Shown here piece by piece: positions 35,232 through 42,283 of a stretch of 64,000 nt of DNA. How positions within the stretch are numbered: position 1 is the first letter of the stretch; each line of letters opens with the position of its first letter. The stretch lies in NCBI RefSeq assembly GCF_047237965.1, contig NZ_JBDFLX010000001.1, positions 1,860,001 through 1,924,000 on the forward strand. The letters run 5' to 3'. The translations under genes and the position numbers were made by a program. The notes beneath the pieces are model-generated. The model worked only from the letters and a program-made list of their open reading frames with translations, was not told where the DNA came from and searched no databases. Origin of the DNA: Noviherbaspirillum_A sp047237965. Lineage in GTDB: Bacteria; Pseudomonadota; Gammaproteobacteria; Burkholderiales; Burkholderiaceae_D.

Positions 35232-35484
35232 GGTGTGGCGCCTGTCTGGATGTGACGGCCCGGCATCTTTGCCTGGCCCGATGCGGTCACGACCAATGCA
35301 AATTTGATACCACGGGGCTGCGCGGGCAAGCCGTCCCATGCAGGCGCGCCGCGCCGGGTGGCCTGCCGGCAAAAGCCATGTAATTTTTACAGCCGAGCCA
35401 TGCATGCTGCCGCAGTTGGCGGCAGGCGCGACAATCCTGTACTGTCCGACACTGCCCGTTCTTAACAAAAACCAAGGAGACCCG

Positions 35485-36882
35485 ATGAAATCTGCCTTCC
35501 CTCTTTCCCTGCTTGCCGCCGCCCTGCTGGCCGGCTGCGCCAGCCAGGGCGATACCGTCGCCACCGACGCCACCCCGCCCATCGTCTTCGTGCACGGCAA
35601 TGGCGACAGCGCCGCACTCTGGCAAACCACCTACTGGCGCTTCGAAAGCAATGGCTGGCCGCGCTCGCATCTGCATGCGATCAACCTGCCCTATCCGCTG
35701 GCGCGCGACGACGACGGCAAGCCGCAGCCCGGCCGCACCTCCACCGCCGAGCACCGGGATTACCTGAAGAAGGAGATCGACCAGGTGCTGCGCCGTACCG
35801 GCGCCAGCAAGGTGGTTTTGGTGGGCAACTCGCGCGGCGGCAATGCGATCCGCAACTACATCCAGACCAGCATGCAGCAGACCGGCACGGTGGCCGTGTC
35901 CCATGCGATCCTGGGCGGCACGCCCAACCACGGCGTGTGGGCGCGTCCGGGCGAGCGCGAAGGCAATGAATTCGCCGGCACCGGCCCTTTCCTGACCGGC
36001 CTGAACGCGCCGAAGAATGCCGCCGGCGATGAAGTCGCCGGCCCGGTGCGCTGGATGACGATACGCTCGGACAACAACGACAAGTTTGCGCAGCCCGACG
36101 CCGGCTGGCCGGCAGGCAACGGCAAGCCCACCGGGGTGAGCTACGCCGGCCCGGAACTGAAAGGCGCGCGCAACGTGGTTATCCCCGGCATCGACCATCG
36201 TGAAACCTCCTACAGCGCGCCGGCATTCGAGGCGACCTACCGCTTCATTACCGGGCGGGCGCCGGCCCGGCTGGACATTGCACCCGAGGCGCAGGTGCAG
36301 TTGTCGGGCATGGTGACCGGCTCCGGCGTCGATCCGCTGGATCCGAAATCCGGCAACTTCGCCAACAACCTGCCGCTGCCCGGCGCGAAGCTGGAAGTGT
36401 ATGCGGTGCAGCCGGACGGCCCGGACGCCGGCGCGCGCATCGGCCAGGCGCTGCATGTCCAGACCATAGGCGCCGACGGCAAGTGGGGGCCCTTCCGGGC
36501 GCAAGCCAGCAAGCCCTACGAATTCGTGGTCAGCGCGCCGGGCTATGCAAGCACCCATGTCTACCGCAGCGGCTTTCCGCGCTCCAGCGACATCGTGATA
36601 CTGCGTCCGGAGCGCATTGCCGAGGCCGACCGCGCCGCGAAGCAGATCGTGATCCTGACCCGGCCGCGCGGCTACCTCGACGCCGGCCGCGACCGCATGC
36701 TGCTGGACGGCCGTGCGCCCGCCGGCCTGCCCGCCCGCGGCGGCATGCTGGCCACCAGCAAGCTGCTGCTGCAGGACGCAGCGCCGCGCGCGGTGCAGGC
36801 GGAGTTCAATGGCGAACGCCTGGCCGGGCGCAGCTGGAATGCGGCGGACGGCGCCGTAACGGTGCTGGAAATTACCCAGTAA
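35485..36882 (+). CDS. Lipoprotein alpha/beta hydrolase
   Basis: A 465-residue lipoprotein. The signal sequence ends in LLAGC with Cys18 as lipidation site. An alpha/beta-hydrolase domain follows (about 30-260): oxyanion strand PIVFVHGNGDSAALW, nucleophile elbow VVLVGNSRGGNAI (GxSxG), and a likely catalytic His in PGIDHRETSYS. The C-terminal 200 residues look beta-rich and may be a carbohydrate-binding or immunoglobulin-like accessory domain. This resembles lipases and polyester depolymerases, but the substrate is unknown. The ATG has AAGGAGACCCG before it. It is divergent from the molybdenum dehydrogenase operon. Confidence 0.82.
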   Translation: MKSAFPLSLLAAALLAGCASQGDTVATDATPPIVFVHGNGDSAALWQTTYWRFESNGWPRSHLHAINLPYPLARDDDGKPQPGRTSTAEHRDYLKKEIDQVLRRTGASKVVLVGNSRGGNAIRNYIQTSMQQTGTVAVSHAILGGTPNHGVWARPGEREGNEFAGTGPFLTGLNAPKNAAGDEVAGPVRWMTIRSDNNDKFAQPDAGWPAGNGKPTGVSYAGPELKGARNVVIPGIDHRETSYSAPAFEATYRFITGRAPARLDIAPEAQVQLSGMVTGSGVDPLDPKSGNFANNLPLPGAKLEVYAVQPDGPDAGARIGQALHVQTIGADGKWGPFRAQASKPYEFVVSAPGYASTHVYRSGFPRSSDIVILRPERIAEADRAAKQIVILTRPRGYLDAGRDRMLLDGRAPAGLPARGGMLATSKLLLQDAAPRAVQAEFNGERLAGRSWNAADGAVTVLEITQ

Positions 36883-36899
36883 AAAGTGCCGGGCTCGGC

Positions 36900-37793
36900 T
36901 CAGTCCTGTTGCGCCGGCGCCGCCAGCGCCGAGCGCACCGTCGGGTAGCGCAGCCGCATGCCCAGCTCCTGCTTGACGCGGTCGTTGCGCAGGCGGCGCG
37001 ACTCCGACATGAAGGACAGCATCATGGGCGACACCGCCTCGCGCAACTGCGCGCGCGGCAGGCGCGGCGGCCGCGGCAGCTGATGGGCGTCTGCCACCGC
37101 ATCGAAATAGTCGGCCATGCGCATGTCGCTGTCGTCCACCGCATGATAGAGGCGCTGTGGCGCGCCGCGAAACAGCGTGAGCAAGATCAGTCGCGCCAGG
37201 TCGTCGGCATGGATGTGGTTGGTGTACACATCGTCTTGCTCGGCCAGCGCCGGCATGCCCTTCTGCAGCCGCTCCAGCGGCAGCCGGTCCTGGGCATAGA
37301 TGCCTGGCACCCGCAGTATCGCCAGCCGCCCGCCGGCCTTCTTCGCCCAGCGCCGCAGCACGCGCTCGGCGTCGACCCTGCGCACCGCGCGCGGATTGGC
37401 GGGCCGCACCGGACGGGTTTCATCGAACTCCGCACCGCCGCAGTCGCCATAGACCCCGGTGGTGCTCACATAAACCAGGCTAGCCCCCTGGGGTAGAATG
37501 GCGGCCAGATTGCGGGTGCGGCTGTCGATGGCGCCCACAGCGGGCGGCGGCGCCAGGTGTATCACATGGCTGGCAAGCCGCGCCAGACGCGCCAGGGTCG
37601 CCGGCTGATCCAGGTTTGCCGTCAGCGGCACCGCGCCGGCCGCGCGCAGTTCGGCATGACGCGCCGGCTGGCTGGTCACCGCATAGACCCGAAAGCGGTC
37701 GCGCACCAGCGGCAACAGCCGCATGCCGACGTCGCCGCAACCAATGATCAGCAGCCGTGGCTTGCCGATCTTATTCATGGACAATTTTTTCAT
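36900..37793 (-). CDS. NAD(P)-binding epimerase/dehydratase-like protein (extended SDR)
   Basis: A 297-residue Rossmann-fold protein of the YeeZ/atypical extended SDR kind. The nucleotide motif is LLIIGCGDVGMRLLPLV, followed by LVYVSTTGVYGDCGG, which has the SDR Ser/Thr and Tyr region but YGDC instead of YxxxK. A later conserved segment is IYAQDRLPLERL. Its substrate is unknown. The start at 37793 is 12 bases from the divergent flavoprotein start; an in-frame ATG at 37778 is an alternative. Neither has a strong ribosome site. Confidence 0.82.
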   Translation of the reverse strand: MKKLSMNKIGKPRLLIIGCGDVGMRLLPLVRDRFRVYAVTSQPARHAELRAAGAVPLTANLDQPATLARLARLASHVIHLAPPPAVGAIDSRTRNLAAILPQGASLVYVSTTGVYGDCGGAEFDETRPVRPANPRAVRRVDAERVLRRWAKKAGGRLAILRVPGIYAQDRLPLERLQKGMPALAEQDDVYTNHIHADDLARLILLTLFRGAPQRLYHAVDDSDMRMADYFDAVADAHQLPRPPRLPRAQLREAVSPMMLSFMSESRRLRNDRVKQELGMRLRYPTVRSALAAPAQQD

Positions 37794-37805
37794 CTGCGGG
37801 ATTGT

Positions 37806-38834
37806 ATGACTTTCCAAGTAACGGTAGAGCCCAGCGGCCGCCAATTCAGCTGCGACGAAGACGAAACCGTGCTGGCCGCGGCGATCCGCGCCGGCGTTGG
37901 CCTTCCCTATGGCTGCAAGAACGGCGCCTGCGGCAGCTGCCGCGGCAAGCTCATGTCTGGCGAAGTCAGCCACCGCGCCCACCAGGAACGGGCGCTGCCG
38001 GTGGCCGACGAGGCGCGCGGCTTCGCCCTGTTCTGCTGCGCCGTGCCGCACAGCGACCTGGTGATCGAGGCGCGCGAAGTACTGGGCATCAGTGAATTCC
38101 CGATCAAGAAGATGCCGACCCGGGTGGCGAAGATAGACCGCGTCGCCGACGATGTGATCGTGCTCTCCCTGCAGCTGCCGGCCAACGAGCGGCTGCAGTA
38201 CCGCGCCGGCCAGTTCATCGAATTCATCCTGAAGGATGGCCGCCGCCGCAGCTACAGCATGGCCAACGCGCCGCACCTGGACGAGCATCTGACGCTGCAC
38301 ATCCGCCACCTGCCCGGCGGCGTCTTCACCGACCATGTGTTCAACACGATGAAGGAGCGCGACATCCTGCGCTTCGAAGGCCCGCTGGGCACCTTCTTCC
38401 TGCGCGAGGACAGCAGCAAGCCGATCGTGATGCTGGCTTCGGGCACGGGCTTTGCGCCGATCAAGGCGATGGTCGAGCAGGCGCAGCACAACAAGATGAC
38501 GCGCCCGATCACGCTGTACTGGGGCGGCCGGCGGCCGCGCGACCTGTACATGGATGCGCTGTGCCGCGAATGGGCCGAAACCCTGCCGAATTTCCGCTAT
38601 GTGCCGGTGGTGTCGGATGCGAAGCCCGAGGACAACTGGCAGGGCCGCACCGGCTTCGTGCATCGCGCCGTGATCGAAGACCTGCCCGACCTGTCCGCCT
38701 ACCAGGTCTATGCCTGCGGCGCGCCGGCCATGGTGGATGCGGCCCAGAACGACTTCACCGCGCAGTGCAGGCTGCCGGCTGAGGAGTTCTACGCCGACGC
38801 CTTCACCTCGGAAGCCGACCTGGCCGCACCGTGA
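37806..38834 (+). CDS. CDP-6-deoxy-delta-3,4-glucoseen reductase-like flavin/ferredoxin reductase
   Basis: A 342-residue electron-transfer flavoprotein with three modules: an N-terminal plant-type [2Fe-2S] ferredoxin (Cys cluster in GLPYGCKNGACGSCRGKLMS and ALFCCAV), an FAD-binding barrel (about 100-195; RRRSYSMANAP), and an NAD(P)H-binding domain (MLASGTGFAPIKAMV; YACGAP). In Burkholderiales this family is routinely named after AscD. No dideoxysugar genes are nearby, so the annotated substrate name is probably misleading and it may serve as a general reductase. The start ATG lies 5 bases after a weak GGGA, with almost no room for a separate promoter from the divergent gene. Confidence 0.88.
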   Translation: MTFQVTVEPSGRQFSCDEDETVLAAAIRAGVGLPYGCKNGACGSCRGKLMSGEVSHRAHQERALPVADEARGFALFCCAVPHSDLVIEAREVLGISEFPIKKMPTRVAKIDRVADDVIVLSLQLPANERLQYRAGQFIEFILKDGRRRSYSMANAPHLDEHLTLHIRHLPGGVFTDHVFNTMKERDILRFEGPLGTFFLREDSSKPIVMLASGTGFAPIKAMVEQAQHNKMTRPITLYWGGRRPRDLYMDALCREWAETLPNFRYVPVVSDAKPEDNWQGRTGFVHRAVIEDLPDLSAYQVYACGAPAMVDAAQNDFTAQCRLPAEEFYADAFTSEADLAAP

Positions 38835-38860
38835 TTGAGCAAGGATGGGATGCGGGTCGT

Positions 38861-38889
38861 TTGACGCGCTGCGATAAAAATCATACTAT
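38861..38889 (+). promoter_or_regulatory. Predicted sigma-70 promoter of the argD leader
   Basis: TTGACG (38861-38866), a 17-base spacer and TACTAT (38884-38889) form a strong sigma-70 promoter. The expected start point is 38896-38897, which coincides with the first base of an ATG. Confidence 0.7.
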
Positions 38890-38896
38890 CGCCCGC

Positions 38897-38965
38897 ATGC
38901 CAAATTCACTGACCGCCTCGCGACGCCGCATCCCGCATCCTGAACCCGGGAAGCCGTGCGTGTGA
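38897..38965 (+). CDS. Candidate leader peptide of 22 residues with three consecutive Arg codons
   Basis: ATG at the predicted +1 position opens a 22-codon frame reading MPNSLTASRRRIPHPEPGKP then C V and TGA. Codons 9-11 are CGA CGC CGC (Arg-Arg-Arg). A strong intrinsic terminator follows 16 bases after the stop, and an arginine-pathway aminotransferase gene follows that. The arrangement is that of an amino-acid attenuator, but the ORF would be translated as a leaderless message and has no ribosome site, so chance is not excluded. The alternative is a small noncoding RNA of about 115 nucleotides. Confidence 0.35.
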   Translation: MPNSLTASRRRIPHPEPGKPCV

Positions 38966-38981
38966 GTGTCAGTCAGTCACC

Positions 38982-39013
38982 AAGCCACAGGTCAGCCCTG
39001 TGGCTTTTTTTTT
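38982..39013 (+). terminator. Strong intrinsic terminator upstream of argD
   Basis: Perfect 10-base arms AAGCCACAGG (38982-38991) and CCTGTGGCTT (38997-39006) with loop TCAGC are followed by an unbroken run of nine T (39005-39013). It lies about 110 bases before the argD start, on the same strand. It could end the upstream reductase transcript, a small RNA, or an attenuated argD leader. Confidence 0.85.
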
Positions 39014-39020
39014 GATTCAT

Positions 39021-39094
39021 CACGGACCAGCGTGAGCGCGCAAAAAGCGCCGGACTTGCGCCCTGTGTGAGCGCTTCGGTCACAATGGTCCGTG
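39021..39094 (+). repeat. Long stem-loop in the argD 5' region
   Basis: Perfect 9-base arms CACGGACCA (39021-39029) and TGGTCCGTG (39086-39094) close a 56-base interior. The stem can be extended by GTGA/TCAC (39032-39035 with 39080-39083), and a GCGC-AAAAA-GCGC hairpin is possible inside (39038-39050). It lies between the terminator and the ribosome site of argD (CAGGAG). It may be a structured leader RNA. Confidence 0.55.
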
Positions 39095-39122
39095 GAAAAA
39101 TTTCTTGAACAGGAGTCATCAA

Positions 39123-40331
39123 ATGGAATTCAGCCAGTACGACACCGACGCGCTGCTCTACATCACCAACCGCCCGCCGCTGGTCTTCACCGAAGGCCAG
39201 GGCATGTGGCTCACCGACCATACCGGCAAGCGCTATCTCGACTACCTGCAGGGCTGGGCCGTGAACTGCCTGGGCCATTCGCCGCAATGCATACAGGACG
39301 CGCTGAGCGCGCAGGCGAAGAAGCTGATCAACCCCTCCCCTGCCTTCTACAACGAGCCGATGGTGACGCTGGCCTCGGCGCTCACCGCCAACTCCTGCTT
39401 CGACCGCGTGTTCTTCGCCAACAGCGGCGCCGAAGCGAATGAAAGCGCTATCAAGCTGGCGCGCAAATGGGGCCAGAAGACGCCCAACGAGAAGGGCGAG
39501 AGCCGCCACGAGATCATCACCTTCGACCACAGCTTCCACGGCCGCACGCTGGCCACCATGTCGGCCAGCGGCAAGCCCGGCTGGGACAAGATCTTCGCGC
39601 CGCAGGTATCGGGCTTCCACAAGGCCGACCTGAACGACATTGCTACCGTCGAGAACCTGATCACCGACCGTACCGTGGCGGTAATGCTGGAGCCGGTGCA
39701 GGGCGAAGGCGGCGTGATTCCCGCCAGCCGCGAATTCATGCAGGCGCTGAGGAAGCTGACGAAGGAACGCAATCTGCTCCTGATCGTCGACGAAGTGCAG
39801 ACCGGCATGGGCAGGACCGGAGAGCTGTTTGCGTATCAGCTCTCCGGCATCGAGCCCGACATCATGACCCTGGGCAAGGGCATCGGCGGCGGCGTGCCGC
39901 TGTCGGCCATGCTGTGCAAGGAGGAAGTCGCCTGCTTCGAACCGGGCGACCAGGGCGGCACCTACAACGGCAATCCGCTGATGACGGCGGTGGGCGGCGC
40001 GGTGCTGAAAGCGCTGCTCGAGCCGGGCTTCCTGCCGGGTGTGCGCGAGAAAGGCGACTACCTGCGCGGCGAACTGCTGAAACTGACCGAGCGCTTCGGC
40101 CTGGTGGGCGAGCGCGGCGAGGGTTTGCTGCGGGCGCTGAAGCTGGGCCGTGCTATCGGCCCGCAGATCGTCGAACTGGCGCGCGACATGGGGCCGGTGG
40201 GCTTGCTGCTCAATTCGCCACGGCCGGATCTGCTGCGCTTCATGCCCGCACTGAATGTGAGCACGGAGGAGATTGATCAGATGATCGCGATGCTGGCTGA
40301 GGTGCTGGAGAAGGTGGAAAAGGCAACGTAA
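39123..40331 (+). CDS. argD: Acetylornithine aminotransferase-like class III PLP enzyme
   Basis: A 402-residue class III aminotransferase, the size and pattern of ArgD, which transaminates N-acetylglutamate semialdehyde in arginine synthesis. Recognisable parts are the PLP-phosphate loop VFFANSGAEANESAIKLARK, HSFHGRT, the Asp in LLIVDEVQTGMGRTG, and the PLP lysine in TLGKGIGGGVPLSAML. The start ATG has AGGAGTCATCAA before it. Related enzymes act on GABA, succinylornithine or other amines, so ArgD is the best but not the only reading. The upstream region holds a strong promoter, a terminator and a structured leader, which suggests regulated transcription. Confidence 0.82.
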   Translation: MEFSQYDTDALLYITNRPPLVFTEGQGMWLTDHTGKRYLDYLQGWAVNCLGHSPQCIQDALSAQAKKLINPSPAFYNEPMVTLASALTANSCFDRVFFANSGAEANESAIKLARKWGQKTPNEKGESRHEIITFDHSFHGRTLATMSASGKPGWDKIFAPQVSGFHKADLNDIATVENLITDRTVAVMLEPVQGEGGVIPASREFMQALRKLTKERNLLLIVDEVQTGMGRTGELFAYQLSGIEPDIMTLGKGIGGGVPLSAMLCKEEVACFEPGDQGGTYNGNPLMTAVGGAVLKALLEPGFLPGVREKGDYLRGELLKLTERFGLVGERGEGLLRALKLGRAIGPQIVELARDMGPVGLLLNSPRPDLLRFMPALNVSTEEIDQMIAMLAEVLEKVEKAT

Positions 40332-40351
40332 GCGCCAGTAGCAACGCAGGT

Positions 40352-40383
40352 CCCCATTCATTCTTGTACAAGAATGGACGGGG
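40352..40383. terminator. Palindrome after argD
   Basis: A perfect 18-base palindrome CATTCTTGTACAAGAATG (40359-40376) flanked by CCCC (40352-40355) and GGGG (40380-40383) forms a long hairpin 21 bases after the argD stop. There is no T-run, so it may be a weak terminator or the edge of the AT-rich insert that begins here. Confidence 0.45.
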
Positions 40384-40438
40384 GCATGTGATTAATTAGC
40401 TAGGTATTCATATGACCGAATACAGAAATGAATCTGCA

Positions 40439-42124
40439 TTACAAGTTCACATCAGCATCTAAATTCAAATTTCGAGGTGGTAATGCATTTTTTTTGTAGT
40501 CGTCCAGGCTTTTCTTGATAGCAGCCCTTAAGGATATTGTTTTTGGCGTAAGGTTACCTTCTGGCGGCGTAGGTATGTTTTCTGGAAGAACGGGCCTATG
40601 CGGCGGCGCAGGATGCGTATGTTGTGCTGACCGATTATGCAGACTTCCAAGTTTTTCATCGTCCGACCTCACAGCCTTAGGCCCTTTAGATTCCTTACCG
40701 GCAACCACTATTTCAAGGGCGTCATATAAATTATTTTCGTCAATTCTGTTAAGTACTTCAGCCAACTCTCCATTCGAAAGTCTGCGAATTTTTCCAGAAA
40801 TTTCTTCAACCTTTCGCGCATTTCGCATAACTACTGTCTGCTTTTTAGCATTCGAAAATTGATTGTTCAAAAATTTCTTGGTTGGAGAAACAATATTTTC
40901 AACCCTATTGGATCCCACCCTACTTTGGCGCAGATAGGATTTACTTTTATCAGTCACGAAAGGGCTATCGTTGCCGCCTTCATCCTTGACAATTGATTTA
41001 TCGCATTTCTGACTTTCGTCTTCCATCAGCCTTTGGGACCTGATCCTTATCTGATCGCAAATCTTCCTGGACACAGCGAGCGACATTCCCGCAAACATAA
41101 AGGAAAATGCCTCTCGCTTTCCTCCTCTATCGTTTTCACCTAGTTTAAAAGCAGCAGCAACCGCCCCTTTTATATTTTCTTCTGAATAACGTGGCAGACT
41201 GTCTCCGGTTTTTTTATCTTTTTCGTAAAAATCCGGATAAAGCTCCATGACAATACTTCCGTTCAGGGATCCACACACTTTTAGATAAAAATCTTTCCAA
41301 AACTTCTCGTCTTGGTTCTCAAATACGCTCTTATCGTCTCGACCTACTTCATCTGCCAAACAATACAAATTCTGGATATGCCGCAGTCCTCGATCAAGTG
41401 GCATTTTGCAATAGCTTCCCGTCGCTACTGGAGATCTGCTTCCTAATGCACGCCAGCCGGCCTGAAAAGCTTCCAAAGCCCTTTCAAGAGGAGAAAATCG
41501 TTCAACCTTGGAAATCCTTTCAGCATTGATATTGTTTGCAACAACATTATGTGCAATGACTTGCAAGGCAGGACATGTTGATACCGAAATTCCTTTGGGC
41601 ACAGCCACGAGCCCATTAAGCGATCGGATACGGCCATTTGCTGCGGCTTTAAATTCAAATGTTGATTTTTTTTTATGCAACACCCTAAATATGAGTTGAT
41701 CCTTTGCTGTACTGGCATGAGCACCAGCGCCCATTTCCTTATCATTATAATCATCATTATCAGAATTTTTCAGCCCGATTACATCAGCCGATTCATCCAA
41801 GCAAGGTACTTCCCTCTCCCTGGTCGCCCTTGATTTTTTTTCTTCGCAGGCTTTCGGCTCCTCAGCAAGCGAGGAAAATGCCAATTCAATGGCAGAAAGA
41901 ACCTCATTCTGAAGGTCTTCCATTTCCTGCGGGGTTAGAATCAACTTTTCCAGCAAAAATTCACCCCAGGTACGCTCACGGAGAAATAAGATTTTTTCTT
42001 TTTTTTCCTTATCGATAATGTCAGCCAATCTCAACGGGCCCTGCGTCTTGTTAAGAAAGTTTTTCGCTCGGCCGAGAAAATCGTCACGTTTCGATCCATC
42101 GATACCGCTGATTTGTAATTTCAT
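40439..42124 (-). CDS. AT-rich orphan gene, unknown protein of about 561 residues
   Basis: Not recognised. Base composition is about 40-45% GC by eye against 60-65% in all neighbours, and codon use is correspondingly different, so recent acquisition is likely. No signal peptide or transmembrane helix is evident. The protein is hydrophilic and Lys/Glu-rich, with a charged, probably disordered middle (about 90-150 and 380-430) and a proline-rich tail (PAPPHRPVLPENIPTPPEG) followed by a short helix. A more ordered part (about 150-375) includes LPRYSEENIKGAVAAAFKLG. This size and architecture is like secreted effectors, but there is no specific match. The ATG at 42124 has AAAGGAAATA before it; the frame is open to 42172 (TTG). 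Confidence 0.8.
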   Translation of the reverse strand: MKLQISGIDGSKRDDFLGRAKNFLNKTQGPLRLADIIDKEKKEKILFLRERTWGEFLLEKLILTPQEMEDLQNEVLSAIELAFSSLAEEPKACEEKKSRATREREVPCLDESADVIGLKNSDNDDYNDKEMGAGAHASTAKDQLIFRVLHKKKSTFEFKAAANGRIRSLNGLVAVPKGISVSTCPALQVIAHNVVANNINAERISKVERFSPLERALEAFQAGWRALGSRSPVATGSYCKMPLDRGLRHIQNLYCLADEVGRDDKSVFENQDEKFWKDFYLKVCGSLNGSIVMELYPDFYEKDKKTGDSLPRYSEENIKGAVAAAFKLGENDRGGKREAFSFMFAGMSLAVSRKICDQIRIRSQRLMEDESQKCDKSIVKDEGGNDSPFVTDKSKSYLRQSRVGSNRVENIVSPTKKFLNNQFSNAKKQTVVMRNARKVEEISGKIRRLSNGELAEVLNRIDENNLYDALEIVVAGKESKGPKAVRSDDEKLGSLHNRSAQHTHPAPPHRPVLPENIPTPPEGNLTPKTISLRAAIKKSLDDYKKNALPPRNLNLDADVNL

Positions 42125-42229
42125 TATTTCCTTTCGCAAACCAAGATAGCTGCTACTGTTGACCATAGCCAACTTTCAACCTTTCTTCGTACGCCGCACG
42201 AAAAGCAAGGTTCCTTAAGGAATAAAAAA

Positions 42230-42259
42230 ACGGTGGAAGCGCTTTCGCGCTTCCACCGT
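42230..42259 (-). terminator. Intrinsic terminator of the pyruvate dehydrogenase operon
   Basis: Perfect 13-base arms ACGGTGGAAGCGC (42230-42242) and its complement (42247-42259) with a TTTC/GAAA tetraloop are followed on the minus strand by seven T (42223-42229 region). It lies 24 bases after the lpdA stop. Confidence 0.92.
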
Positions 42260-42283
42260 TCGCCTTGATACCGCCCTGCCGCC

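Noticed and set aside
37778..38663. Extension of the epimerase-like gene upstream into a 587-residue protein
   Set aside because: The added part is antisense to the flavin reductase and has no homology. The Rossmann motif starts shortly after 37793.
42186..42202. TTCGT-N7-ACGAA palindrome upstream of the AT-rich gene as a type III secretion (hrp/PIP-type) box
   Set aside because: The known boxes are direct repeats with about 15-16 base spacing. This is a short inverted repeat and does not fit.
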